64,000 nt of DNA from Nodosilinea sp. FACHB-131 (GCF_014695395.1 NZ_JACJOF010000010.1:124001-188000); one strand, 5' to 3'. Counted from the first letter of the stretch, positions 16,448 to 26,269 are shown. Program-made: numbers and translations. Notes: generated by a model from the letters alone, not told the origin.

Positions 16448-17191
16448 CTATTTCCCCCCAGGGAATTTTTCTACATGGGCCTGCATTTGCAGCGCAATTT
16501 TTCCGGGCTGTACATCCAGGTTTTGCAGCTGGAGCGTCATGCCGCTGAGGGTGAAATTGTGCAGGTCAAGCAGGTCTTTGGCGGCCGCCAGCAGGCTCTG
16601 GGTCAGGGGTTCTGAGGTGTTCTCTGGCTCGATTTGAACATCGTTTAGCACCACCTCATGTCCCTGGGGGCCCATAGCTGGGGTGGCGCGAAAGGCCACC
16701 TGCTGACGCTCGCCGGTTTCGTCTAGCACCACGCTAGCGGCGATCGCCACCTGGCCATTCCCCGGCAGGGAAAAGTCAATCTGCTCAGCGCTAACCCGCA
16801 CCGGACGACCGTCTAAGGTGACATCCAAAGACTTCAGTTTTTGCTGAATATAGTCAGAATTGCAGGCCCGCTCAATATCGACCTCGGTCAGCTCGACCGC
16901 CGCACTGGCGTTGGTGGGGCGAGTTAGCTCAATGTTGCCCAAGGCTGCCTTGAGGGGGTCAATGGCGATGCCATCGGTTTTCACCGAAAGCTGCTCAGTA
17001 CGCAGGTCATTTTTAATCACCAGACCACGCCCTTCAATTTCGGCCGACTCTACCTGTCCCTGCATCAGGGCGATCGGGTTGGTGCGAATTTCGGCATCTA
17101 GGTCGTCTGCGGCATCGAGTTGGGTGGATAGCCCTACCTCAAATGCTTTGCTCAGGGCCTGCTCCCCCAAATCTGAATTGCCTTTAGCCAT
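16448..17191 (-). CDS. DUF2993 (LmeA-like) protein
   Basis: 247 aa from the ATG at 17191, which has GGAAGGA upstream; the frame is open 15 codons further. The sequence is built of alternating beta strands (for example NPIALMQGQVESAEIEGRGL) as in DUF2993/LmeA proteins, which have a lipid-binding tubular fold. Cyanobacteria carry several copies. There is no clear signal peptide, so the cell location is uncertain. The role here is unknown. Confidence 0.78.
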   Translation of the reverse strand: MAKGNSDLGEQALSKAFEVGLSTQLDAADDLDAEIRTNPIALMQGQVESAEIEGRGLVIKNDLRTEQLSVKTDGIAIDPLKAALGNIELTRPTNASAAVELTEVDIERACNSDYIQQKLKSLDVTLDGRPVRVSAEQIDFSLPGNGQVAIAASVVLDETGERQQVAFRATPAMGPQGHEVVLNDVQIEPENTSEPLTQSLLAAAKDLLDLHNFTLSGMTLQLQNLDVQPGKIALQMQAHVEKFPGGK

Positions 17192-17310
17192 CGTGGGTGT
17201 CCTTCCATAGGGTTGAAGGCATAGTCTAGACGGCATCCCAGGGGTTTACGCTCTGTCGAGATGTGGGTCTTATGGCCGGCAATAGTCTGCTTAGGGGGGA
17301 TAAATAATTC

Positions 17311-17405
17311 GCCTAAATCACCCTTTTAAAGCTGGGAATCAGGTGCACCTAGTAGAGGTCTACCTCAATAGCCATGGGCACGGCGCGGGCAAAGCCTCAA
17401 CATCG
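17311..17405 (-). pseudogene. Decayed duplicate of the hisB 3' end
   Basis: Read on the minus strand this gives ARAVPMAIEVDLY, a stop, then VHLIPSFKRVI and a stop. It matches the last 25 codons of the intact hisB ([25 protein letters not shown]) and includes a few bases after its stop codon. Similarity to 18295-18390 is obvious but clearly below identity (about three quarters by eye). It lies on the far side of the broken methyltransferase. Confidence 0.8.
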
Positions 17406-17519
17406 TTCTTGGCGGGCATAGCAGCCTCTCGACTTCTATCAGACTGTATAGGGCACCACTGAGCTATCCCAATTCCTCAACCTAACAAACCGCTAGTGGC
17501 TACGAGTCAGACAGACCAG

Positions 17520-18258
17520 CTAATGGCCTCTAAAAAAATTGGTCTCTAAGTACACCTTTGATAAGTGGTCTAAAAATTCTCCATCGTAGGGTCTCATCTT
17601 TCTAATTAAGAAGAAAATGGAGAAGGCAAAGCTGGGCAATGCACGAGCTAGAGGACGAGCCAGCTCCCTAGGAAATGGATAAAACTGCGACCCATAAAAA
17701 CCTACTAGCTGAGTCAAATCTCCTGCTACTTCTCGATAAAAGAGGAGCGTATCGTGTTTAGAAAAGGGTCTTACATGGGCCGAAAGCATCTTGCTACAAG
17801 TGGGGTGTACCCCAAACAGCCCCAGGAGCCGATTGTGGAGGGCTAAAACGTTAGGCACTCCCAGATAGAAGTAGCCTCCCACCTTTAAGACCCTAAAATT
17901 TCGCGATTGATCCAGTAGATTTCTTTGGTGTGCTCTAGCACTTGATTGGCAATAACCAAATCCACTGACTCTGAGGCTATGGGCAGCGGTTCAGCTTCAA
18001 TGTTGACTGAAATTGGCTTAATGCCAGCGGCGGCTAGGGCAGCGGCATGCCAATCGCCATAGTCAACCCCAATGCACTGAGCTTGGGGATGCTGAGCCAA
18101 AACCACTTGCAAATCTTGTCCTCCCCCACAGCCAATGTCGAGGCAGGTGTCGATCCCAGGGTGGGCACCACCTGCGCCAAGACGTGTCGGCCATAGGTTT
18201 CGCCATGGTCAACGGTGGTGAGGCGGCTGGTGGTGCCCGGTGTGACCTGTCTAAACAT
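17520..18258 (-). pseudogene. SAM-dependent methyltransferase with two frameshifts
   Basis: Three overlapping frames together spell one class I methyltransferase. The N-terminal part (18258 to about 18150) ends HVLAQVVPTLG; the next frame gives LDIGCGGGQDLQVVL, the SAM-binding motif I, then GVDYGDW and VIANQVLEHT; the last frame begins VLKVGGYFYLGVPNVLAL. Shifts are needed near 18150 and near 17893. These could be decay or sequencing errors. The reading VANQVLEHT is typical of Methyltransf_11/Methyltransf_25 proteins. It is placed directly behind hisB and in front of the hisB tail remnant. Confidence 0.8.
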
Positions 18259-18297
18259 GACTACACTCGTTTACGCAATTGGCAGGCAGAGCAGCGT

Positions 18298-18939
18298 CTA
18301 AATTACCCCCTTAGAACTGGGAATCAGGTGCGCCCGGCGGGGGTCCACCTCGGTGGCCATGCGCATGGCGCGGGCAAAGGCCTTGAATGTAGCCTCAATA
18401 ATGTGGTGCGAGTTAATGCCGTCGAGCTGGCGAATGTGTAGGGTCATTTGGCTGTGGTTGACCACCGCCACAAAAAACTCGCGCACCAGCTGGGTATCAT
18501 ATGTGCCCACCCGCTGGGTGGGAATCTCCAGCCCATAGCTGAGGTGGGGCCGACCCGAGAAATCTAGTGCTACCTGCACCAGCGATTCGTCGAGTGGCGC
18601 GACAAAGTGGCCGAAGCGGGTAATGCCCTTGCGATCGCCCAAAGCCTGGTGCAGTGCCATCCCTAAGGTGATGCCCACATCCTCATTGGTGTGGTGGTCA
18701 TCAATCTCAATGTCGCCTGTAGCCCGTACTTCCAGGTCGATCAGCCCGTGGGACGAAATCTGGTGCAGCATGTGGTCGAGAAACGGGATGCCGGTTTTGG
18801 CCTCACACTGCCCGGTGCCATCCAAGTTAAGACTCACCTGCACGTCGGTCTCTCCGGTGGTGCGGCTTACGCTAGCGCTGCGGCTGGGGTAAGCCAGGCC
18901 AGGAGCAGGAACAGAAATTGGACGGTCTTGGGTTTGCAT
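18298..18939 (-). CDS. hisB: Imidazoleglycerol-phosphate dehydratase
   Basis: 213 aa. It catalyses the dehydration step of histidine synthesis. Diagnostic motifs are [13 protein letters not shown], the metal-binding [11 protein letters not shown] and [15 protein letters not shown]. The length is normal for a monofunctional HisB. The protein is intact despite the duplicated tail fragment 900 bases downstream. aroB lies upstream on the same strand, about 230 bases away. Confidence 0.96.
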   Translation of the reverse strand: MQTQDRPISVPAPGLAYPSRSASVSRTTGETDVQVSLNLDGTGQCEAKTGIPFLDHMLHQISSHGLIDLEVRATGDIEIDDHHTNEDVGITLGMALHQALGDRKGITRFGHFVAPLDESLVQVALDFSGRPHLSYGLEIPTQRVGTYDTQLVREFFVAVVNHSQMTLHIRQLDGINSHHIIEATFKAFARAMRMATEVDPRRAHLIPSSKGVI

Positions 18940-19109
18940 GGCGGGTTGCTGACGGGTAATGCCTCATTTTACCGAAGTCTATATCCACCAACCGGCTGCG
19001 ATCGTCGAGGCAGGGACGCGATTTTCCGCAATACTTATGAGTCTTTGACCAAGATAGTCGTGGCAAGCTCTAACAGTTTCGGGGCCAGGGTTTAAGGTAT
19101 ATGGTTTAA

Positions 19110-19148
19110 GGTGGTTCGCGAACCCAGGACCTTGAATGCTGAACCACC
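19110..19148. repeat. Inverted repeat between aroB and hisB
   Basis: Arms GGTGGTTC (19110-19117) and GAACCACC (19141-19148), set in GTTTAAGGTATATGG...CCTGTAACCTTGA sequence that resembles the hairpin family at 48906-48968. It lies just after the aroB stop and may end its transcript. Confidence 0.5.
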
Positions 19149-19172
19149 ACCTGTAACCTTGAGCTTAGCGCA

Positions 19173-20279
19173 CTACTCGTTTTCTAGAGCCGCCAAAATT
19201 TGCTGGCGGGTAATGTCGCTTGTCACCTTGGCCGCACCCAACCCATCAGGCATAACAAAGCGAACCTGGCCATCCTCCACTTTTTTGTCGCCCTGTAGCA
19301 GCGAGAGAATGTCTTCGGCGGCCAGCTGAGCCGGAATTTGGGTGGGTAGCCCGGCTTTCTCAATCAGTTTTAGCTGTCGCGTTTCCTCATCAGCCGTCCA
19401 GTAGTTGAGGGCAGTGGCGATTTTGCCGACCGTCACCATGCCGATCGCCACCGCCTCCCCGTGGTTGACGCCGCGATAGTTCATCAGGCTTTCGACCGCG
19501 TGGCCAATGGTGTGTCCATAGTTGAGAATGGCCCGTAGCCCTGCCTCTTTTTCGTCTTGGGAAACCACATCGGCCTTGGCCTGGCACGATCGCGTCAGAA
19601 TAGTGTGCAGCAGCTCGTCTCCCAAGTAGCGGTATTGGTCAAGGCGGGGCGCGGCCTCCAGCATTTCAAACAGGTCTTGATCCCAGATTACGCCGTACTT
19701 GATCACCTCCGCCATGCCCGCTCGAAATTCGCGCGCGGGCAGAGTTTGTAGCACCGTAGGGTCGATCAGCACTAGGCGCGGCTGGTGGAATGCCCCAATC
19801 AGGTTCTTGCCTCGGGGATGGTTGACGCCGGTCTTACCGCCAATCGAGGCATCCACCATAGCCAGCAGCGAGGTGGGCACCTGCACCACGTTCACCCCCC
19901 GCAGCCAAGTGGCAGCGGCGAAGCCAGTCATGTCGCCCACCACACCGCCCCCCAAGGCCACCATGGCCGACTTGCGCTCCAGGTAAAAGTCCAGAGCCGC
20001 ATCGTAGATTTTTTGCAGCGAGCTGAGGGTTTTGTAGCGTTCCCCAGCGGGCAGCAGACAGGTTTCGACAGCGTAGCCCGACTGGGTGAGGGAGGCTAGG
20101 GCGCGATCGCCGTACCGCTTAAAAATCGCCGGATTCGACACCAGCAGCAGCTTCTGCCCCGGCTTCACCAGCGGCGACTCACCCCCCCCCAGCCAGGTGC
20201 CCAGATGGTCTATGCCCCCAGCAGCCACCACCACATCGTAGGGCTGAGTTGGCAGAGGGACGGGGATGACGGATTTCAT
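19173..20279 (-). CDS. aroB: 3-dehydroquinate synthase
   Basis: 368 aa, typical length. It makes 3-dehydroquinate from DAHP in the shikimate pathway and uses NAD+ and a divalent metal. Motifs: [19 protein letters not shown] (NAD/phosphate binding), [16 protein letters not shown], and the metal-binding [12 protein letters not shown]. Start ATG at 20279. Confidence 0.96.
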   Translation of the reverse strand: MKSVIPVPLPTQPYDVVVAAGGIDHLGTWLGGGESPLVKPGQKLLLVSNPAIFKRYGDRALASLTQSGYAVETCLLPAGERYKTLSSLQKIYDAALDFYLERKSAMVALGGGVVGDMTGFAAATWLRGVNVVQVPTSLLAMVDASIGGKTGVNHPRGKNLIGAFHQPRLVLIDPTVLQTLPAREFRAGMAEVIKYGVIWDQDLFEMLEAAPRLDQYRYLGDELLHTILTRSCQAKADVVSQDEKEAGLRAILNYGHTIGHAVESLMNYRGVNHGEAVAIGMVTVGKIATALNYWTADEETRQLKLIEKAGLPTQIPAQLAAEDILSLLQGDKKVEDGQVRFVMPDGLGAAKVTSDITRQQILAALENE

Positions 20280-20347
20280 GGGGATGGCCAGGGGGAGGGA
20301 AGTGTTTTCAAACTTTAGCGCGTAGGGGAGGGAAGTTTTGATTGCTT

Positions 20348-20386
20348 AGTTTTGAATTTTGAGTTATCAATTCAAAACTCAAAACT
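20348..20386. repeat. AGTTTTGA-rich inverted repeat
   Basis: Arms AGTTTTGAATTTTGAGTT and AATTCAAAACTCAAAACT pair with two mismatches over 18 positions. Copies of the same word set occur at 27709-27784 and 43352-43377, all in spacers. Confidence 0.6.
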
Positions 20387-20482
20387 TAAAACTTAAAACT
20401 TCGTACCCCTACTCTCCCACCTCCCCACGCTCCCCACGCCGTGGTTCAATATAGAGTCGTAACCGTTGTGGAGAGAGAAATT

Positions 20483-20578
20483 ATGGGTGGTGTAGTTGCC
20501 TACGTGCTGTTTTTGTCGGTCATGGTGAGTACGGCTATTGCGCTGTACTTTGGTCTCCGGCTGGTGAAGCTGATTTAG
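20483..20578 (+). CDS. petL: Cytochrome b6f complex small subunit PetL
   Basis: A 31-codon gene: starts MGGVVAYVLFLSVMV and ends YFGLRLVKLI, a single membrane helix with the short basic tail and KLI terminus of PetL. GGAGAGAG lies before the ATG. PetL is a peripheral one-helix subunit of the b6f complex in the thylakoid membrane. The length (31) matches the family. It overlaps the 3' end of the ligase gene on the opposite strand by 44 bases. Other small one-helix proteins are possible, but the pattern fits PetL best. Confidence 0.82.
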   Translation: MGGVVAYVLFLSVMVSTAIALYFGLRLVKLI

Positions 20579-21827
20579 CGCTCAAGGTCAGGTACGCCAT
20601 GGCCTGAATGCAGCCCAGCAGCAGCCAGCCCAAAATATTGATGCGGCCATCGTAAAAGGCCAGGTCAAAAATGGCGAAGGCTGCGGTGCCGCCAAAGCCA
20701 GTGAGGTAGCCCGCCAGCAGGGCCATGGCGTCGGGAGGGAGCGGAACCGCAACCAGGGTAAAGGTGCCGCGCCCCAGCACCCACCCCACTATCCCCGTAA
20801 ACCCCAAAGCAACCGGAATGCCAGCCTCGGCGGCGAGCATCAGCCACAGGTTGTGGGCGTGGGGCAAGAAGTCGCCGGCCACCGGAAAGTCGGCCGGATC
20901 GTAGAGCTGCTTAAAGGTGCCCAGGCCCGTGCCAAACCAGGGGTGCTGCGGAATCATGTCGAGGGCCAAGCGCCAGACGCTAAAGCGTAGCGAAACGGTG
21001 GCAAAGGCCTCGGGTAGGGTGCGCCCCCCCACGCCCCAGATCAACGCGCTGGCGGTAAGCAGCGCGATCGCCCCTAGCCCTGCCCAAAAAATATAGCGGT
21101 AGGGCCGCAGCAGGCCGCCAAACAGCAGCAGCTGAAGGCCCGCGATCAGCAACCCGTTACGAGAGCCTGAGCAGTAAATGCCCACCAGCACCAGGGCGGT
21201 GGCACCGCAAATCCAAATGCTTTTAGCCCTGAGTTCAGGGCGGTTGAGGTAGTAGCCACAGAGCCCTAGCCCCAGCCCAAACACAATCACCATATAGTTG
21301 GCCAGGGCGTTGGGGTGGCCAAACATCGCACTGGCGCGCTGGCCGTAGTCGGTTTGCTGGTAGAGCCAGGTCAGCCCGGGGTGGCTACCCCAGCGAATTA
21401 GACCGCCGGGCGATCGCAAGTAAAACTCAGCGAGCGCCGTCAGGTTAACGGGTACGGTCGCTACCAGCAGCGCCACGGCCCAGTTGTGCAGCGTCGCCCA
21501 TGGCTGGCGAAACTGGGGCACAGCAATGGCGACCGCCCCGTAGAGCACGAAGAATGGCACAAAATTAAGCGCCTGCAGGGCCGACTCTCCCGGCGCCTGG
21601 GAAAGCGCCACGCTGACCCCAAGCCCTAGGGCCAGCCAGAGCCAACCCTGAGTGTAGAGCAACCGCCCAATCGCCAGCCAGCCTTGGTAAAGGCTCACCA
21701 GCAAAAACCAGACTAACCCCGCGATCGCCCCATAGACGATGTAGGGCAGCGCCACCAAACTGGCCAAAACCAACCGCTCTGAGGCCGAGCTACCAGCCCC
21801 AAACCCTTTCACCCTAGTAGGCTCCAT
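20535..21827 (-). CDS. O-antigen ligase/polymerase family membrane protein
   Basis: 430 aa from ATG 21827 (MEPTRVKGFG); a TTG two codons earlier is less likely. There are about 11-12 hydrophobic segments and a large loop containing SAMFGHPNALANYM and PQHPWFGTGLGTFKQLY, the Wzy_C/WaaL signature with the conserved arginine (SGSRNG) and HN pair (PHAHNLW). These proteins join or polymerise polysaccharide units on a lipid carrier. It overlaps the upstream sugar transferase by 14 bases and so forms an operon with it and the glycosyltransferase. Confidence 0.85.
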   Translation of the reverse strand: MEPTRVKGFGAGSSASERLVLASLVALPYIVYGAIAGLVWFLLVSLYQGWLAIGRLLYTQGWLWLALGLGVSVALSQAPGESALQALNFVPFFVLYGAVAIAVPQFRQPWATLHNWAVALLVATVPVNLTALAEFYLRSPGGLIRWGSHPGLTWLYQQTDYGQRASAMFGHPNALANYMVIVFGLGLGLCGYYLNRPELRAKSIWICGATALVLVGIYCSGSRNGLLIAGLQLLLFGGLLRPYRYIFWAGLGAIALLTASALIWGVGGRTLPEAFATVSLRFSVWRLALDMIPQHPWFGTGLGTFKQLYDPADFPVAGDFLPHAHNLWLMLAAEAGIPVALGFTGIVGWVLGRGTFTLVAVPLPPDAMALLAGYLTGFGGTAAFAIFDLAFYDGRINILGWLLLGCIQAMAYLTLSAKSASPAGDQSTAQ

Positions 21828-23259
21828 CGCCAATTACAACCACCCACACTGTTCTGAGCAAAATATAAATATCTAACCAGACCGACCAGTTTCTCACGTA
21901 GTAGGCATCCAGATTGACCCGCTCGTCATAGGACACATTGTTGCGGCCCGACACCTGCCACAGTCCCGTCAGGCCCGGCAGCACCTTAGTGTAGAGGCTG
22001 TACTTGTCGGCGTAGCGAACGATCTCCTCTTTAACAATAGGTCGAGGGCCCACCAGGCTCATCTCTCCTCGCAGCACATTCCACAGCTGAGGCAGCTCAT
22101 CTAGACTGGTGCGGCGCAGAAAACGGCCCACGCGGGTGATGCGCGGGTCGTAGCGCAGCTTGTGATCGCGCTCCCACTGCTCCCGCAATAACGGGTTTTC
22201 GGTCAGGTAGCGCTCCAACACCAGCCCAGCATTGGGCACCATGGAGCGAAATTTCCAGGCGACAAACGTCGTATTGTTTTGCCCCAAACGGGGTTGGCCA
22301 TAAAACACCGGCCCCGACGAATCGAGCTTAACTAAAACCGCAATCACCACCAGTATCGGCAGCAGGCAGAGCCCTATCACCAGGGTCAGCACCAAATCTA
22401 AAAGGGTTTTGAGCAGACGGGGGCCCGGCAGCAGCAGCTGCTGCCGAATTTCCAGGCCTAAGATACCACCCAGGTCTTTAGAACTGACCCACAGGCTGGC
22501 GACCCCAAATAAATCAGGAATCATCAACAGGTGGGGAAAGGTGCGACCATACAGCTCCAGCACCCGCAGCAGCTTTTCTCGCTGCATTCCAGGCATCGCC
22601 ACAATGGCGTAGTGGATATCGTGACGGAGGGCCAAATGCGGTGCAGCCGACAGTGGTCCGACGATGGGCACCCCACACAAACTGCCCTCATGTTCCCGAC
22701 TGTCGTCCAGTATGGCCACAGGCTTCAAGCCAAAAGCGGGCTGATTCTTTAGGGTTTGAATCACCAGCTCGCCGGTACGCCCACCTCCCAAAATCAGAAC
22801 CTGATACCCCCACCAGGGGTAGCGAGCAAAGAAGTGCTTCACTAGCAGACGCCCGGTCAGCACCGTCAGCAACGACAGCAGCCAAGCCAGCAAAAACACC
22901 CCGCGCGAGTAGGTCTCGCCCTCGCGGGTTAGAAAGAGCCCTGCCCCCAGCACCAGATAGGTAAAAGTGGTGGATAGGCAGATGCGCCGCAGCTCGTCGA
23001 CGGGGCTCAGGCCCACTGCCGGGTAAAGCCCAGCTACAGCGTAGGCCAGCAAAAACACGCCCAAAATTGGCCATAGCTGCCCGTAGAGACTGGGCAAATA
23101 CTGCCCGTCGAAGGCCAGCCGAAAATAGACTCCAGCGCTGCCAGCCAAGGCCAGAGCTAGCAAATCAGACAGACTGAGGAGGGCAACCATCGGCAAGGAG
23201 CGGGTTGACATCCTCAAGGACAACATTACTGGATGAACCGTGCGCTCAAGAGGAAACAT
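21814..23259 (-). CDS. Priming glycosyl phosphotransferase (WbaP-like polyprenyl-phosphate sugar transferase)
   Basis: 481 aa from ATG 23259; an in-frame GTG at 23274 is possible but has no room for a ribosome site. Four or five N-terminal membrane helices, a CoA-binding-like Rossmann domain (VLILGGGRTGELVI), then the C-terminal bacterial sugar transferase domain with KLDSSGPVFYGQ, FRSMV, RVGRFLRRTSLDELPQ and LPGLTGLWQVSGR. It attaches the first sugar phosphate to undecaprenyl phosphate, starting exopolysaccharide synthesis. The close ligase and glycosyltransferase support that role. Confidence 0.92.
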   Translation of the reverse strand: MFPLERTVHPVMLSLRMSTRSLPMVALLSLSDLLALALAGSAGVYFRLAFDGQYLPSLYGQLWPILGVFLLAYAVAGLYPAVGLSPVDELRRICLSTTFTYLVLGAGLFLTREGETYSRGVFLLAWLLSLLTVLTGRLLVKHFFARYPWWGYQVLILGGGRTGELVIQTLKNQPAFGLKPVAILDDSREHEGSLCGVPIVGPLSAAPHLALRHDIHYAIVAMPGMQREKLLRVLELYGRTFPHLLMIPDLFGVASLWVSSKDLGGILGLEIRQQLLLPGPRLLKTLLDLVLTLVIGLCLLPILVVIAVLVKLDSSGPVFYGQPRLGQNNTTFVAWKFRSMVPNAGLVLERYLTENPLLREQWERDHKLRYDPRITRVGRFLRRTSLDELPQLWNVLRGEMSLVGPRPIVKEEIVRYADKYSLYTKVLPGLTGLWQVSGRNNVSYDERVNLDAYYVRNWSVWLDIYILLRTVWVVVIGDGAY

Positions 23260-23290
23260 AAATTTCCCCAACACTCCTGAAACACCGACA

Positions 23291-24439
23291 CTACTCTAAT
23301 TCATTGCCCTGCCGAAATTTCAGCCATTTATCTGCCAAATAGGTGGTTAATTCCTGGCGAAATCTTGACTCAGAAAAAGTTTCGGCATGGTGGCGAATGG
23401 CTTCAGCCTCAAACTCGACTCCGTGTTGGGCAAAATGCTGCACGGCCTGCACCAGGTGATCCACCGTTTGCTGGCTAAACAGTAGCCCAGTTTTCCCCGG
23501 CTGGACGGTTTCGACACAGCCGCCCTGACCGTAGGCAATCACCGGTGCCCCCGCCGCTTGGGCTTCGACGACGGTGATGCCAAAGTCTTCTTCCGCCGGA
23601 AAAATAAACCCTCGACAACGCGCCATATGATCTGACACTACCGCGTCCGCAGGGTTCCGCAAAAAGGTGATATTCGGTTTGGCCGATCGCTGTAGCTCGG
23701 CTAGAGCTGGCCCATCGCCAATCACCACCAGGGGCAGCCCGAGGCGGTTAAACGCCTCGACGGTGAGATCGACCCGCTTGTAGGGCACGCAGCGCGACAC
23801 CGTGAGATAGAAGTCGTCGCGGGGCTGCTGCCAGCAAAAACGATCGACGGCTACTGGGGGATAGATCACGGTGGCAGGGCGGCGGTAGGTTTTCCAGATG
23901 CGGCGGGCCACGTAGCGAGAGTTGGCCACAAAGCAGTCGACCCGGTGGGCGGCGGCTAGATCCCAGAGGCGCAGGTAGTGCAAAATCAGCCGGGTGAAGG
24001 CGCTTTTGGCACCCCGGGTGAGCCCCGCCTGCTGGAGGTACTGGTGCTGCAAATCCCAGGCGTAGCGAATGGGGGTATGTACGTAGCTAACGTGGAGCTG
24101 GTGGGGGCGAGTGAGTACCCCTTTGGCTACGGCGTGGTTGCTGGAGAGCACCAGGTCGTAGGCCGAGAGGTCAAACTGCTCCACCGCCAGGGGCATCAGC
24201 GGTAAGTACTGACGAAAGTGCTGACGTGCCCAGGGCAGGTTTTGGATAAACGAGGTCTGCACCTGAGTTCCCGGAGGAATGAGCGAGGCGGCCTCAGGTT
24301 CTAAAAACTGCACCAGGCTAAAGACATCTGCTTCAGGACATACCGCCAGCATTTGCTCGACGACTTTTTCTGACCCTGCCCGGCTGACGAGCCACTCGTG
24401 CACGACCGCTACGGCGGCAGGTAACGCTTCAGAAGTCAT
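23291..24439 (-). CDS. Group 1 (GT4) glycosyltransferase
   Basis: 382 aa. It has the GT-B fold pattern: N-terminal VVHEWL and GSEKVVEQML, and a C-terminal donor-binding region with FIFPAEEDFGITVVEAQAAG, the EX7E signature of GT4. It adds a sugar from a nucleotide donor to a lipid-linked acceptor. It is the first gene of the polysaccharide cluster, separated by 31 bases from the priming transferase. Confidence 0.9.
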   Translation of the reverse strand: MTSEALPAAVAVVHEWLVSRAGSEKVVEQMLAVCPEADVFSLVQFLEPEAASLIPPGTQVQTSFIQNLPWARQHFRQYLPLMPLAVEQFDLSAYDLVLSSNHAVAKGVLTRPHQLHVSYVHTPIRYAWDLQHQYLQQAGLTRGAKSAFTRLILHYLRLWDLAAAHRVDCFVANSRYVARRIWKTYRRPATVIYPPVAVDRFCWQQPRDDFYLTVSRCVPYKRVDLTVEAFNRLGLPLVVIGDGPALAELQRSAKPNITFLRNPADAVVSDHMARCRGFIFPAEEDFGITVVEAQAAGAPVIAYGQGGCVETVQPGKTGLLFSQQTVDHLVQAVQHFAQHGVEFEAEAIRHHAETFSESRFRQELTTYLADKWLKFRQGNELE

Positions 24440-24694
24440 TCAACGCAAGGGTAAAGGAAGCAGTTGGAAGGTTGCCTGGGAGCGATCGCAGCGATCGATC
24501 AGCCGTAGCCAATACACTAGATGCACTAATAGTCCCATGGTTCCATGGCTGGGTTAGGTGGCGGCTCCGCGCTGCAATCTTAGCAGCGCACCTCTCTCTA
24601 AGATGAGTTATCTAGCTAAATCGCGGTAGGGAGTGATGGGGTAGAAAGTGATGGAGTGATAGGTCTATACCAGTTGGTCCCCAACTCCCACGCC

Positions 24695-25474
24695 CTACTC
24701 ACAGGTCGCGCTCCCTTCAATCCCTGTGTAGTTCACACTCACCTGGGAACCGCTCCGGGGGTTGCCCCCAGAGAGATCGATCAACGCCACTGGATAACTG
24801 CCGCCAGCAGGCGGACTGGCGCTGCCCTGATACAGGGGCTGTCCGTCATTGCTGCTGCCCTGGCGGCTGAGGGTGGCATCGAAGGTGTTTTTGGTTTCTA
24901 GATTGACGAAGCGCACCAGGTTAAAGCCGTTCGCGTCGTAAAAGGCAGTGACGGCCATACCTTCCATCACGCCCTCGCAGGTGTTGCTCGCGTTAGCCTG
25001 CTGGGACAAGGGAGTGGCCCGCCCAGCGGTATTGATAAAATCGCCGCGAATCCAGCCCTCGGCTCCAGACTTGTCAAATTTGACGAAGTACCAAGTGCCG
25101 TCGCTGCCCTCAGTCGATCGCAGCAGCTCCACTGGGTCGCCCACCAGGCCGTAGCCCTTGGCTGTGGAGTCAGCGGAAGGCTGCGATCGCAGATTGATCT
25201 GCGCCTCGGGCTGATCCGCAATCAGCTGCGCTGCCTGGGGTGGGTTTACCGCTGTCCCGATTCCCCCCACCCCAGGTTCTGGTGGGTTGGGCGTAGGGCG
25301 AGGAGCCGGAGCAGTTCCAGGGGTCGAAGCGGTAGGATCGCTCGCCGCCGACTGATCCTCATCGACGGGGAGCACCTCGACCGCCGCATCGTTGTCGCGC
25401 CACCAGCAGCCAGCCATCGTCAAACTCAGCACGCCGCAGAGTCCCCAGGTCATCCACCGCTTGCTCCGTGCCAT
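24695..25474 (-). CDS. Lipoprotein with bacterial SH3 domain
   Basis: 259 aa from the ATG at 25474, which has GGAGGGAG upstream. A lipobox LTMAGC (Cys23) ends the signal peptide. A proline/threonine-rich linker follows, then an SH3b domain (INLRSQPSADSTAKGYGLVG...WIRGDFI, about residues 96-150) and a C-terminal domain with two cysteines (NTCEGVM and SATCE at the very end). SH3b domains bind cell-wall components. The function is otherwise unknown. Confidence 0.8.
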   Translation of the reverse strand: MARSKRWMTWGLCGVLSLTMAGCWWRDNDAAVEVLPVDEDQSAASDPTASTPGTAPAPRPTPNPPEPGVGGIGTAVNPPQAAQLIADQPEAQINLRSQPSADSTAKGYGLVGDPVELLRSTEGSDGTWYFVKFDKSGAEGWIRGDFINTAGRATPLSQQANASNTCEGVMEGMAVTAFYDANGFNLVRFVNLETKNTFDATLSRQGSSNDGQPLYQGSASPPAGGSYPVALIDLSGGNPRSGSQVSVNYTGIEGSATCE

Positions 25475-25591
25475 AACCACTCCCTCCAGGAAATCCAGAG
25501 ATATAGCATAGCGTCTGGCCCCAGGACGGTTGACGTTTAGCTGTGAGAGTTCCAATTCTGCAACAGTCCCCACTCCCTAACCCCACTTCCT

Positions 25592-26269
25592 TCACCTCCC
25601 AAATGCGACCACCGCCCCATCTGCCACCACGTAGGCCACCTCCCCCGCCGCCAGAGCAATGTTATAGCCGCCGGTAAACTCGCCAAAGGAGGGCAGCATC
25701 AACCGGTTTTGCTGGGGCTGCCAGTGGAAGCAGGGCAGGCGCAGGCGATCGCACCCCATGCTTAGGCGAAAACAGGGGTGAATGTGCCCGCAAATATTCA
25801 GCCGGTTGGAGTCTAGGTCGGGCTCGTGGCTCAAGAGCACCCCCTCGACCTCCACCGCCTCCATAAAACATGCCACTGAGAGCTGGGTTAGGGTCTCTTC
25901 CAGGGGGCGATCGTGGTTGCCGAGAATGAGATAGGCGCTCACCTGGGTGCGGTGCAAAAACTTCAGCCAGGCGTCAATTACCTCATCGTCCATACCCACG
26001 TGCCCGTGGAAGAGGTCGCCCAAAATCCATAGTGAGTCAGGCTTGTACTGAGCGCACAGCGCCTCAAGCCGCCCCAAGGTAGCATGGTTCACCTGGCTAG
26101 ACACCGGCAGCCCATAGTGCTGAAACGTCTCTGCCTTGCCCAGGTGCACATCCGACACTAGCAGCAGCTTTAGCGACTCCACAAAGACCGCTCGCTCGGG
26201 CAGCAGCAACAGCTGAATCTGGCCTACGGTTAGTGTTTCTGTAGCGATAAGGGGCAGCGACATCAACAA
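25592..26269 (-). CDS. pdeM: PdeM-like metallophosphoesterase (ligase-associated endonuclease family)
   Basis: 225 aa. All five calcineurin-type metal motifs are visible: SDVHLGK, GDLFHGH, GNHDR, SHEP and GHIHP. The sequence matches the PdeM family, described as DNA-damage-response endonucleases often found with a ligase and helicase; here no ligase is nearby. It is the fifth of a run of minus-strand genes after opcA with 76 bases between. Confidence 0.83.
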   Translation of the reverse strand: MLMSLPLIATETLTVGQIQLLLLPERAVFVESLKLLLVSDVHLGKAETFQHYGLPVSSQVNHATLGRLEALCAQYKPDSLWILGDLFHGHVGMDDEVIDAWLKFLHRTQVSAYLILGNHDRPLEETLTQLSVACFMEAVEVEGVLLSHEPDLDSNRLNICGHIHPCFRLSMGCDRLRLPCFHWQPQQNRLMLPSFGEFTGGYNIALAAGEVAYVVADGAVVAFGR

